Below are positions 20,466 through 30,126 of a DNA stretch of 64,000 nt, in pieces; positions within the stretch are counted from its first letter, which is position 1; every line of letters starts with the position of its first letter. Source of the stretch: Piezodorus guildinii (taxonomy: Eukaryota; Arthropoda; Insecta; Hemiptera; Pentatomidae); assembly GCA_023052935.1 (NCBI GenBank), contig CM041292.1:204685799-204749798 (forward strand), in the 5' to 3' direction. A model generated the notes under the pieces. It was not told where the DNA came from. It saw only the letters and a program-made list of their open reading frames with translations, and did not search any database. The position numbers and the translations under genes were made by a program.

Positions 20466-23150
20466 TTACAAAAGGTCGCGGGGCCACTGCCGTTTCAACC
20501 TTCTAGGTGGGTTGTATGGATGAGTGGAGCTGGATAGGGATTGAGCTAAAGGATTAGGATGATGAATGAGGTTCTGGTGGAATTTGGAAAATTTGGATGG
20601 AATTAGGTCTGAAATAAATGGAACATTAAGGTCGTGGTGCAAGGTATAATTGGAGACATAATAAGGAGCATTTACTATTGTACGGAGGACTTTGGATTGA
20701 AAGGATTGAATGCGTTTGATGTTAGAACGTTTAGCTGTCCCCCACAGTTCAAGTCCGTAGGTCCAGATGGGCTTCAGTATTGTCTTGTAGATTAATAATT
20801 TGTTTTCAACTGTAAGTTCAGATTTTCTGTTGAGTAGTCGGTATAACTGTCCGAATCGTCGGTTGAGTTCTTGTCTTTTAAGTCTTGTATGTGGGTTCCA
20901 AGTCAATCTTTTGTCTAACAGTAAGCCAAGATACCGGACTGTATCTGAGAGAGGAATCGGTAATGAGTTGAAATAAACTGGCGGACAGGATTTTCGTCTA
21001 AGAGTAAAGGTTATGTGTTTACATTTGGCTTCGTTCACCTTTACACGCCAGTTATTACACCAGTGTTCGATAAGGAAAAGGTGTCTCTGAAGGTTTAAGG
21101 ATGCTGTTTCAGGATTGGAACTGGATGATAGGATGGCGGTGTCGTCTGCAAAAGTTGCCAGAAAGGTATCAGGATGTGTAGGAATATCAGCAGTGTAAAG
21201 GATGTAGAGGATGGGTCCCAAGACGCTGCCTTGAGGAACACCGGCCTCAACGGGATAAAGGTTAGAAAATTCTTCACCACAGCGAACTCGGAAGGAACGG
21301 TTCGAGAGATAGGATCGGAGAATGAGGTATAGGGACTGGGGTAAATGGGTTTTCAGCTTGAAGAGTAATCCAGTGTGCCATACCCGGTCAAAAGCTTGCG
21401 CAATGTCCAGAAACGCACCAGAACAATACTCTTTGCATTCAAGAGCTGAGGAAATATGGTCTACAACTCGGAGCCCCTGTTGAACTGTGGAATGCTGAGG
21501 ACGGAATCCAAACTGATGGGAAGGAAGATTTTGAGATTCTAATATGGGTAGGATACGTTTTAGAAGAAGCCTTTCGAAGATTTTTGAGAGGATGGGGAGT
21601 AGACTAATAGGCCTGTAGGATGAAGTGTTGTTGGAAGGTTTACCTGGTTTTAAAAAAAGGATGATGGTGGAATGTTTCCATAACAGTGGAAAATAGGTGG
21701 TGCGGAGGATGCAGTTGTAAATATAAGTAAGGAATATAATAGCTTTCTGCGGAAGTTGTCGGAGGATCTGGGGAGTAAGGAGATCGTGTCCAGGAGATTT
21801 ACGGAGAGTCAGTTTTTGGAGAAGATATTTGACCTCAGAGGGATTAATAGCTTTAGGAGGTAGGGAAAGTGGAATCGGTGACATAAGAAAGTCTTGCACT
21901 TTTGCGGTGTGATTGATGTGGGATTCCGGGTGAGGAGTGAATACTTTGGAGAGGTGTGTGGCGAATTCCTCGGCTTTATCTTCATCAGACGCAGCCCAGG
22001 AGTCATCACCACGTCGGAGAGGATGGGAAACATGATGGTATTTTAGGATCTTTTTCGTGACATTCCACAGGGAATTATCACGAGCTGATAGAGAGGAGAG
22101 GTAGGAATTAAAGGACTGGGAACGGAAGTTCGCCAACTCCCTCTTCAATTGTCTACAATAGAAGTTATAGGAGCGGCGATCTGTTGGGTGTCGGGTACGC
22201 TGCCATAATGATCTTGCTCGGCGTTTGGTGTGGATAAGGTCTATAATAGGTTGTGGAAAATGATTTTGGTCTGGATTTATATTGGAGTGTTTAGGAGAGG
22301 AAGCAGTCCAGACAGCTTGTTGGATGGCGGTGGTAAAGGAATAGACGGAATTATCTAGGTCATCTTGGGTTTTGAGGGTTACTCTGAGGTCAATATTATC
22401 GGTCAGGATTTGGCGGAAAAGGTTCCAGTTGACAGGGCCTCGGATGAATGATGGTGGAATGGGTTTTGGAATTGGAGTGAGAGATACTTTTAGGATCAGT
22501 GGACTATGGTCTGAGGATAGTTCATCAAGGCGAGTTAAAGACAAGTTGAGAGAGCCTAATCCGCTGTGGATAAAGAAGTCGAGGATGTCAGGATTGCGGT
22601 TAGGATCGGTTGGCCAGTAGGTAGGGGAGTCAGGAGGCAGGATATTAAAATTTCGGGAGTTGAGTGCAGACAGCAAATTTCGTCCCCGAGAATTCGTGGT
22701 TCTGGAACCCCACTGCTGATGCTTGGCGTTTAAGTCTGCACCCAGAATGAAACGATTTCCTAAGGAATCCAGGAAGGATACAAATTCAGAATTGGAAATG
22801 GAATGTTTAGGAGGGCAATATGCAGATGTGAGGGTTACCGGAAAGGAAAAAGTCTTGATTACTATGGCTGTGGCTTGTAGGAAATCATAGGTGGGAAGTG
22901 GGAGTAAATGATGAGAGAGGGATTGGTGGACAATGATAGCAGAACCGGCATGGGCTTTACCGTCTGGGTGGTCAGTACGGTATGTCATGTATTGCGGTAT
23001 TTTGAAGTACTGTTTAGTCGTTAGTCTTGTTTCAGTTATAAGTGCAACATCGATTGTTTTGTCTTGCAACAACGCTGTCAGTTCGTCAGTATGATTTCTA
23101 ACACCATTCGCATTCCAAAGGAGAATGGATAAGGAGTTAGGTGAAGTCAT
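20466..23150 (-). CDS. Jockey-type ORF2: endonuclease and reverse transcriptase
   Basis: An 894-aa intact protein. The APE-like endonuclease (about 1-220) has N13, E40, Y111 in SAYCPP, D139/N141 in GADLNAKH, D191, and D214/H215 in SSDHSP. The RT domain (about 480-740) has SYRPISLLP (511-519), FGFRPQHST, catalytic D582 in FLDIAQAFD, GVPQGS (637-642), and D669/D670 in FADD. FADD in place of YADD is usual in Jockey. The thumb with LLDKRLTWNPHT and WTYGLELWG follows, ending in a basic PPRRLKRQWPRDLL tail. The start codon directly abuts the ORF1 stop (TAAATG at 23153-23148 on the minus strand), which suggests translation by termination-reinitiation. No RNase H domain is visible. Confidence 0.95.
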   Translation of the reverse strand: MTSPNSLSILLWNANGVRNHTDELTALLQDKTIDVALITETRLTTKQYFKIPQYMTYRTDHPDGKAHAGSAIIVHQSLSHHLLPLPTYDFLQATAIVIKTFSFPVTLTSAYCPPKHSISNSEFVSFLDSLGNRFILGADLNAKHQQWGSRTTNSRGRNLLSALNSRNFNILPPDSPTYWPTDPNRNPDILDFFIHSGLGSLNLSLTRLDELSSDHSPLILKVSLTPIPKPIPPSFIRGPVNWNLFRQILTDNIDLRVTLKTQDDLDNSVYSFTTAIQQAVWTASSPKHSNINPDQNHFPQPIIDLIHTKRRARSLWQRTRHPTDRRSYNFYCRQLKRELANFRSQSFNSYLSSLSARDNSLWNVTKKILKYHHVSHPLRRGDDSWAASDEDKAEEFATHLSKVFTPHPESHINHTAKVQDFLMSPIPLSLPPKAINPSEVKYLLQKLTLRKSPGHDLLTPQILRQLPQKAIIFLTYIYNCILRTTYFPLLWKHSTIILFLKPGKPSNNTSSYRPISLLPILSKIFERLLLKRILPILESQNLPSHQFGFRPQHSTVQQGLRVVDHISSALECKEYCSGAFLDIAQAFDRVWHTGLLFKLKTHLPQSLYLILRSYLSNRSFRVRCGEEFSNLYPVEAGVPQGSVLGPILYILYTADIPTHPDTFLATFADDTAILSSSSNPETASLNLQRHLFLIEHWCNNWRVKVNEAKCKHITFTLRRKSCPPVYFNSLPIPLSDTVRYLGLLLDKRLTWNPHTRLKRQELNRRFGQLYRLLNRKSELTVENKLLIYKTILKPIWTYGLELWGTAKRSNIKRIQSFQSKVLRTIVNAPYYVSNYTLHHDLNVPFISDLIPSKFSKFHQNLIHHPNPLAQSLSSSTHPYNPPRRLKRQWPRDLL

Positions 23151-24458
23151 TTAAGGATTTTTCAAGGCAGGGATTAGATTCGATACTAGATTTGTAAGGA
23201 GTGATATAAGCGGCATAACAAGAGATTTGATTTCGGAGATGAACGATGTCATTAGACTGGTAAGATCTGTGACGTTTGATGGTGGAGGGATATGAGAAAT
23301 TTGATGTTGAGGAGTTTTTTGAAGATTAGGTAAACTTTGAGGGATAGATTCTTGTACAATAGATTGAGAATGTTGAGGAAAATGTTGTTCCGGCAGTGCC
23401 TCGACTTCATGATTCTGGTTACCACCTCCAAGCAAGTGGGCAAATGACACGTTAGAATTTACAAGTTTAGATGGTTCTCTTCTGCTTCTGGCTGGTACAG
23501 CTGTTTCATTCGGATCCTGAGGTTTTTGGTATCTGGTTCTGAGTTTCTTGTAGATTTCACATCCCTTGTAGTTAGCCGGGTGGTCCTTGAGGCACAGAGC
23601 ACATACAGCGGGTGCTGATCTTGATCTTGTACATTCTTCTGTTTTATGCTGTTCACCGCATTTCACACAGCGTGGTATGTGATGGCAATAACTTTTGGTA
23701 TGACCATATGCCTGACAGTTATGGCACTGGACTATTTCTTTCTTTGTGTAAGGTTTTTCAACTTTTACACGGGTATAGTACAGTCTGCTGAGGTCATAGA
23801 TTTTTTCGATTCCTGCTGATGGTTCCAAGTCCACGAAGAATAGAGGCAGTGGACTTTTATCTTTTAGAACGTTGGTGACTTGCCTCACTTGGAATCCTAA
23901 TTCTGTCAGTTCTTCTTTGATTGCTTCAACGGGTGTTGAGGAATGTAGGTTTCTGATTACGACCCTTAATGCTCTCTCTTGGCGCAGCTGATAAGTATGA
24001 AAGTCAGCTTTGGTCTCAGTCAGATATTTTACAATCTTTCTGTAGGTTTCAGCAGTAGTCGGAGATATTTTAGTATCATTGGTTCTACTTATACAATAAT
24101 AACTATTAGGATCTGTTACTTTGTTTAAATGCGCACACATCAGTTTTAAATTTTTAACAAATATTGGTGGAGGTAGTGGTTCTCTGGGTATAGGAGAAGA
24201 TTCCATGGTTTCTTTTTCATTTTGGAGGATCTGAAATGGATTCGGTGTAAAAAATGGAGATTCATCAGTTATTCCTTGTGATGATGTGCTGGGCTGTGGT
24301 TCAGATCCTAATGAGGTAGCTGACGCGGTCGCTGGTGGAATCATTTTTTTATTTTGTTCACGGCGGGGTCTCTGTTTTGTGGGAGACGAGTTAGAACCTG
24401 CAGATCTAGATCTTTTACTTGCGGACTTTGAGGACATGACTTGATGAAAATATCTCAT
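23151..24458 (-). CDS. Jockey-type ORF1: gag-like RNA-binding protein
   Basis: A 435-aa protein that should coat element RNA. Residues 1-90 are basic, then Ser/Thr/Pro-rich and disordered. About 165-238 resembles the PRE_C2HC domain of insect gag proteins (RVVIRNLHSSTP...LFFVDLEP). Three zinc knuckles follow: CX2CX4HX4C at 245-258, CX2CX3HX4C at 264-276 and CX2CX3HX6C at 286-300, the classic Jockey set. The C-terminus is hydrophobic and Leu-rich. An alternative start at Met8 gives MSSKSASKRSRS, which may be the true one. The stop touches the ORF2 start. Confidence 0.92.
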   Translation of the reverse strand: MRYFHQVMSSKSASKRSRSAGSNSSPTKQRPRREQNKKMIPPATASATSLGSEPQPSTSSQGITDESPFFTPNPFQILQNEKETMESSPIPREPLPPPIFVKNLKLMCAHLNKVTDPNSYYCISRTNDTKISPTTAETYRKIVKYLTETKADFHTYQLRQERALRVVIRNLHSSTPVEAIKEELTELGFQVRQVTNVLKDKSPLPLFFVDLEPSAGIEKIYDLSRLYYTRVKVEKPYTKKEIVQCHNCQAYGHTKSYCHHIPRCVKCGEQHKTEECTRSRSAPAVCALCLKDHPANYKGCEIYKKLRTRYQKPQDPNETAVPARSRREPSKLVNSNVSFAHLLGGGNQNHEVEALPEQHFPQHSQSIVQESIPQSLPNLQKTPQHQISHIPPPSNVTDLTSLMTSFISEIKSLVMPLISLLTNLVSNLIPALKNP

Positions 24459-24924
24459 TGATTAAGAAAATAATAATAATAATAAATAAATAATGAGATA
24501 AGAATTAAAGATAAAAGAAAGATAATTAAAAGAAAAGCAAGCCCGAGCTTGCCGAGCTAGCGGCAATCAGCTGATCAGTGACCCTTCTTTCACTTTTTCG
24601 TGATTGTACAAAGTAAATTATAACTTTGCTTACCGAAACTTCTCCAATATTCACTGCCGTAATATTCCTGAGGTCTAGTGATGTTCTCCAGACTGAATTC
24701 TAGCGAATTCCTACTGAAAAAAGCAAAAATCTGAGAGACGATGTAACGTATGACTGTTATCATCGAGCGCATCAGCTGATTCCAATATTTGCTCTAAAGA
24801 AGGGATGTTTATCTTTTACATTCAAATCTGATTGAAAAGTTGAAGGCTAATATGTTTAATAGACGTTATATTGAAAATTCAATTTATAAATGACAAAAAA
24901 AAACTGTATTTCTAAATCTAATGA

Positions 24925-25085
24925 ACGGTCTCGAGTTTAGTACATATAGATATCCGTACTGATTCACGTTCAACAGCCGTGCAATGTGATTAGGCTTTGA
25001 TCACTCCCAGCCTCCAGGTTTGTTTTTTCAAATTATGGGGTGCCCTCTTTATAGAGCATGAGTGTGCCCCAGGAAGGTCTACATC
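24925..25085 (-). repeat. SINE S2 fragment
   Basis: It aligns with the tail-side part of S2 at 47745-47840: 'agtacatatagatatccgta', 'aacagccgtgcaatg', 'atcactcccagcc', 'gtgtgccccaggaaggtct'. The tRNA-like head is missing. Confidence 0.55.
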
Positions 25086-25213
25086 CTAACACGTATTCTA
25101 TTTTTATAATTATAATTTGTCCCAATACTTTTTAGGGGGAGACCACGGATCCCCACTTCTCTCCTCTGCCTGAAAGTTTATATGAGATTTTGTGTAAATT
25201 AATATTTATTACA

Positions 25214-26072
25214 GGGCTGCATTCTGGGACCCATCCTTTACACAGTTTATACAGCTGATATCCTAACACATTCCTTTCTACCTATGCCGATGACACATGC
25301 GTGCTATCAGTTCATAATGATCCTAGTATCGCCTCTCAAACTCTCCAATCCCACATCAGAGACCTTGAGGTATGGTGTCAGAATTGGAGAATTAAAATCA
25401 ATTCCAATAAATCCCATCAAATTACCTTTACCCTTCGTCGAAAACCTATGACATCCTGCCCTACAGTTTCCTTTAATGATATTCCGCTTGTCCCGGTTGA
25501 ACAGATCCGCTATTTAGGACTCCTGCTTGACAAACGCCTTACATGGAATCCGCATACAGGACTAGACAGACGCTCTAACTTTTCACTTAACTACAAAAGA
25601 CTCATTTACATGACAATCATAAGGCCTATCTGGACCTACGGAGTTGAGCTATGGGACTCTATTAAACCATCCAATTCTTCCCGTATCCAATTCTTACAAT
25701 CCAAAATCCTTCGTAAAATCCTCAACGCTCCTAACTTTGTCACGAACAAAATCATTCATAAAGACCTCCAAGTTCGGTATGTAGCTGATTTGGCTCGTAC
25801 CAGGTATCATTCCTCCCATGACAAACTCCATTCCCACTCTAATCCACTAGTTTCAATCCTTGCTTCCTCTACAATCCCTGATAATCCACCGAGGCGTCTG
25901 AAGAGAAGATGGCCTCGAGACCTTCTTGTTTAGATTGATTACTAGAGTGCTACCAATTGGCAGTTTCTCATCACGTTTTTCATGTACATTTTCTTTATCA
26001 GCATATTTACTTGATGTATTGTAGTATTCAGTTGTAAATTTCAATAAAATATAATTTAAAAAAAATATATTT
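25214..26072 (+). pseudogene. 5'-truncated Jockey-type LINE (family B) with 12-bp TSD
   Basis: The insertion starts inside the RT at a QGCILGPILYT..TADI-like segment. It goes through a YADD motif (frameshifted near 25280) and then an open 210-codon stretch (25301-25933) with FTLRRKPM, RYLGLLLDKRLTWNPHT, WTYGVELW and the PPRRLKRRWPRDLLV end. About 20 residues are missing in frame between NPHTGL and NYKRLIY. The 3' UTR ends in AATAAAATA and an A run. Exact 12-bp repeats, atatttattaca, lie at 25202-25213 and 26073-26084. It cannot make a working RT. Confidence 0.88.
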
Positions 26073-26273
26073 ATATTTATTACATAATTTATGAGTTACA
26101 TCATTTGGCTAGAACTAAAAATAAAGATAAAAATGTCGATTTTTTCAGGCCATAGCAGCATAAACACAAACTAAAATATCAATAATATAACTAACCATCT
26201 AAAAAAGGAAAATTAAATACTTTATACCAAAATAAATTTACAAAATAGCGAGTTTATAAAAATAATAATAGGC

Positions 26274-26540
26274 TTAGCGAAACCGAAGGTTCGATGCCGA
26301 TACCACCAAACTCCGCCTGCACAGACTCGTCCAATATTGACCGTACAAGCCCAAGCCCCCAAGATCAGCCTTAACGCAATCCTCCCATCGACGCTTCGGC
26401 CTACTTTTCGGACGCCTACCAGTCGGATCAGCAAATACCAACTTTCTCGGAATTCGTTCCTCGTCGAGCCCAACAATTTTACTCGCCCATTTGAATCTCC
26501 GCGACGCTATCAACAGCGAGTTTATAAACCAGTAATAAAT
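26274..26540 (-). pseudogene. RT-encoding LINE remnant, C-terminal end (RTE-like)
   Basis: The minus-strand translation contains ASRRFKWASKIVGLDEERIP, then RKLVFADPTGRRPKSRPKRR and WEDCVKADL. This is the tail seen after the RT in RTE/craft-like LINEs ('GRRPxGRPxxRWxDxVxxDL'). Only this end survives. The upstream sequence is unrelated AT-rich DNA. Confidence 0.6.
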
Positions 26541-26818
26541 TGGACAGATCATAGCCAAGAAATAAAACTGATAGCAGGTACACATGTGACTTCAGGAAAT
26601 CATGATTGACTTCTCTTTTTTTTATATCTATTGTTTGAACAACTCATGTTTTTTTTTTTTTGGTGATAAATTGTATACGTTATCTAATCATATTATAATA
26701 AAAAAATATTTAAGTACTGTTATTTCGATAATCCCATCGCGTAGAATTTTGATAAAATAAAAGTTGAACATTTTAAGATTTAAAGTTAAAAATTAAAATA
26801 CTATTGCCTTAATTGAAA

Positions 26819-27125
26819 AGGCAGTGGCCGCGAGACGTATTGTAAACATTTAAATTAGAGTTCTGACACTGGTCAGACCCTCCACTCATGTAATGTATGT
26901 TTGTGGCTATTGCACCTTAACTCAGCCTCTACTGGCTAAGACCAGTGATGCGGCTGAGAGGCGCTGGGATCTCTTGGACTCCGCTTTTCCCTCTACAAGT
27001 GCAGGAAAAGGCCCAGTCTGGGGTTCCTTTAGCAAATTGTAAATATTACACATAGTTATGATCGTGTGTATGATGTTAATGTATTTCTTACTTCTTTATT
27101 TCATTTATTTATTTGTATTGTACCA
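26819..27125 (+). repeat. LINE family A2 3'-UTR fragment
   Basis: From 'ggcagtggccgcgagacg' onward this matches the 3' end of the nested LINE at 62358-63447 in opposite orientation. Shared words include 'agttctgacactggtcagac', 'gtatgtttgtggct', 'ccagtgatgcggctgag' and 'gcgctgggatctcttgga'. Only the last codons of the ORF and the UTR are present. Confidence 0.75.
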
Positions 27126-27211
27126 GCTGACAAAACTAGGGTTGGAAAAAACCCTCGCTCTCATGAAATCATCTGATCTTTTAATTAAAATGTATTTAAA
27201 ATAAGGAAGGA

Positions 27212-27492
27212 GGGATCACTTGTAGCTGGGTGGTTAGCATAACAGCCTCCTATGCCAAAGGTCACGGGTTCAAACCCGCATTTGGTCCTAGGATTTTTTA
27301 ATGGGAGTAAAAAATCCTTAGTTATGCCGTCATTCGGAGGAGACGTTAAAAGGTGGTCCCGAGCCTGTGCGATGTCAGGTACTCGTTAAAGATCCCTATT
27401 CTAATAAAACCTGGATAGGCAAAATTTAGGACTCCCACTGTAGCATCGTCCGATTAGCCATAGTAGCATAAAGTGACGTTAAATAAACAAAA
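27212..27492 (+). repeat. SINE S1 copy 5, full length
   Basis: One of the best copies. The head GGGATCACTTGTAGCTGG, with 'tggttagcataacag' (A-box region) and 'ggttcaaacccg' (B-box region), resembles a tRNA. It is followed by the S1 body and an AAATAAAC tail. It defines the ~280-bp family unit. Confidence 0.88.
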
Positions 27493-28363
27493 TAACGGAT
27501 GTTACAAAACATTGATTGTATGCACAAGCAAGTGTTATTGCTTGCGCATTTCGGTCTAGCTCAGTTAATGTTAATATTTAACCCTTAGTGGTAAGATTAT
27601 TTCTGATGTTTAATATTTTTTTGCAGTAAACGTTATAAATGTGATTTATTATAAAATTGTATTGTAACCTTTTAGGTTCAATTACCTGATGTTGTCTCGT
27701 AAAAATAAAAATGTTTCAATTGAAAATGGTTACAACTCACTCCCCCTCCGCTGGGCTAGGGATTATAATTATTTATTTAAATCACTTATTTAAATAAATA
27801 ACTATAGAACGTAAATAGAGACGTTACAGTATTTATCTCAATTATAGGTTGTTGTTTTTTTTTTTGTATATATATCATATTTTATCATTGTTTTCTGTAT
27901 ATATTGTGTGAATGTGGTCTCATATCACTATTACTAATGATTAAAATTCGAAACAAATTGTAATATATCTCAATAAATAAATATTATTTAGTAGCCACTA
28001 TTGCCTTAAAAAAATATGACTAAAGAATATAGAATACAAAGCAGAATCCCATTGTTAAGAACACCAACAAATGGCGTTCGAGGACATCACGCAAAGCAAT
28101 GTTGCAAAAACCGAGCATATGCTCCAGTTTCGGGTGTCACATGTTAGCCAGTCACATAAATCAAAGAATAAGCTTTTCAAGAATATAGATAGGAATTTAG
28201 GCTAATTCGGCACTTTAGTTGTCCTTTTTTTTTTTTTTTTTTATTCATAGTTGAATATTTGTTAGTAATAGGGTACTTTATATATCAGATTAATGTGGTC
28301 TAATATCAAGGGACTAAGTAAAAAATTCCTATCAAAAATCACGATTATCAGAATAACATTGTT
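27493..28363. other. Unassigned sequence
   Basis: AT-rich with a T run at 28229-28243. No recognised family or coding frame. Confidence 0.4.
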
Positions 28364-28642
28364 GTTTTATTTAAAGTCACTTTTATGCTACTCTGGGTAA
28401 TCGTACGATGCTATGGTGGGAGTCCTAAATTTCGCCTATCCAGGTTTTATTAGGATAGGGATTTTTAACGAGTACCTGACATCGCACAGGCTCGGGACCA
28501 CCTTTTAACGTCCCCTCCGAAGGACGGTATAACTAAGGGTTTTTTACTTTCATTGAGAAATCCTAGGACCACCTGCGTGTTTGAACATATGACCTTTAGC
28601 ACAGGAGGCTGTTATGCTAGCCACTCAGCTACAAGTGATCCC
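28364..28642 (-). repeat. SINE S1 copy 6
   Basis: A complete S1 in reverse, tail at 28364 and head ending 'ctacaagtgatccc' at 28642. An open frame at 28553-28765 running through it is a chance product. Confidence 0.82.
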
Positions 28643-28845
28643 TTAAAACAGAATCTTATTTTCCAATTATACAATATACGATTTTATATTGTCTCCCTTC
28701 TTTCCACCGTACAACACCCACTCCCCGATTCAGACTGGAAGACACAGTTGTTCAAGTTCATATGACACACATGTGGTAACCAAACCCTAGTGGTTCCAAC
28801 TTTAGTAGTATCTTTTCCCTTTAACGCTTTTTATCCTTATTATAT

Positions 28846-29745
28846 TTTACTTTCACCTACTATATATAGTAAGGGGAAGTATTGCGATCGTGAAAATTTT
28901 CGAATTCCAATTTTCAATCGAAATACACATTTTAGGGTCCCCTGAGTCCAAATAACCAAGTCCCGCAAATAGCTCTGTGTGTGTGGTAACTCCCGGGCGG
29001 AAACGGTAAGTCCTATGGAAACTGAAATTTCATATTTAAGACAATTATACGCCCGAGACGTGACAAAACATTTTTAATCAAAATGAGCTTACCAGAAGAG
29101 CCACTTTGTACCATGCATTTTGCACCATTTTTCGATTTTCTCAAAAATGGTTCCGACGATTTTGATTAAACTCGCTATATCGATGTAAAATTAAATGGGC
29201 TTTAATATAATGTAGTTTTCATTCTGATTAAAATGGTTTAACAGGGATTAAATGCCGATATTAATTTAATTTTCTTCCCCTAAAGTACCTTTAGTTTTGT
29301 TGATTCTATAAAAATAACTATATTATCCTGTTACTACTGATGAAAAACAGGTAAATATATAAATTGAATGAATTCGATACCCAACTAAAGGAAAAAACTA
29401 AAAAAATTTTTTTTTTAATGCAAGTTTTAGTTTTTTAACTTAAGAACTTAAGAAGAATGTATAATATACCGTTGGAAAGCTAAAGATTTAAAAAAAATAT
29501 TATCTCATACGCAAGCTCTTAAAAGTTAATAGAGAGTGGTGAAAAGACGATAAAACGAAGTAATTGTTTTATATAATAATATAATAGATTTTTAATAAAA
29601 CACATGTTTCTATATAAATTCAATTTAATTAATTCTTTAATAGTTTCACGTATTTTTATCTCTAACTGTATTTGAAAATTCTTTCATTGATTTTAAAAAT
29701 GGAGGTAAGTGAAAGTCGTGTGTTGCCCGCACCAGATTTTTCCTT
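28846..29745 (+). repeat. R880 repeat copy i, complete
   Basis: A full unit. 5' 'actttcacctac' is followed by tatatatagtaaggggaagt. The middle has gcttaccagaagagccactt and ttaaactcgctatatcgatg. 3' ggaggtaagtgaaagtcgtg is followed by tgttgcccgcaccagatttt. With copy m (41183-42033) it serves as the reference for family length (~0.85-0.9 kb). Confidence 0.85.
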
Positions 29746-30126
29746 TAACGTTTGTTATCCTTATTATATATTTATTTTATGAAGGACGCATGCTTCCTTT
29801 CCTAACAGACGGAAATTCTGAAATTAATACCGTATTAACACGTGCTCTACTCAGGAGAGGGATTTAACTGATAATTACATCGATAACATTGCTAAGAGCA
29901 TTTTTCTTCTTTGAATTATCGATAATGTTTGGAATGTAATTCTTGCAATCAGTCATCATTGTATCTCTCATGGAAAAATAATTAAACAAATATTTATCTT
30001 TCGATGAAAAGATATTGAGATTAAACGAAATATTTATTGGCCTTATACAATCCCATTTCTTATCAATTATCAAACATTTGTTCGGTAAGGAACGTATTAA
30101 GAATTAGTTTATATTATTATCGTTTA
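29746..30126. other. Unassigned sequence
   Basis: AT-rich. A 69-codon minus-strand frame (29864-30073) has no recognisable motif. Confidence 0.4.

Larger units (their letters stand above)
20205..24781 (-). mobile_element. Complete Jockey-clade retrotransposon with 14-bp TSD
   Basis: A 4.58-kb insertion flanked by exact 14-bp repeats, ccaatatttgctct, at 20191-20204 and 24782-24795. On the minus strand the order is a 5' UTR of about 320 bp (24459-24781), ORF1 (gag-like), ORF2 (EN-RT), a 3' UTR of about 260 bp, and a poly(A) tail seen as the T run at 20205-20216. Both frames are open and the TSD is perfect, so the insertion is young and may be mobile. The first bases on its own strand are AATCAGCTGATGCGCTCG. 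Full-length Jockey elements carry an internal promoter in the 5' UTR. I cannot locate one precisely here. Confidence 0.93.

Noticed and set aside
24590..24772. 60-codon frame in the 5' UTR of the Jockey element
   Set aside because: It lies in the untranslated leader, is short, has no motif, and precedes the clear ORF1.
20205..24781. Possible LTR retrotransposon or retrovirus
   Set aside because: No LTRs, integrase or protease. APE endonuclease, poly(A) and TSD define a non-LTR element.
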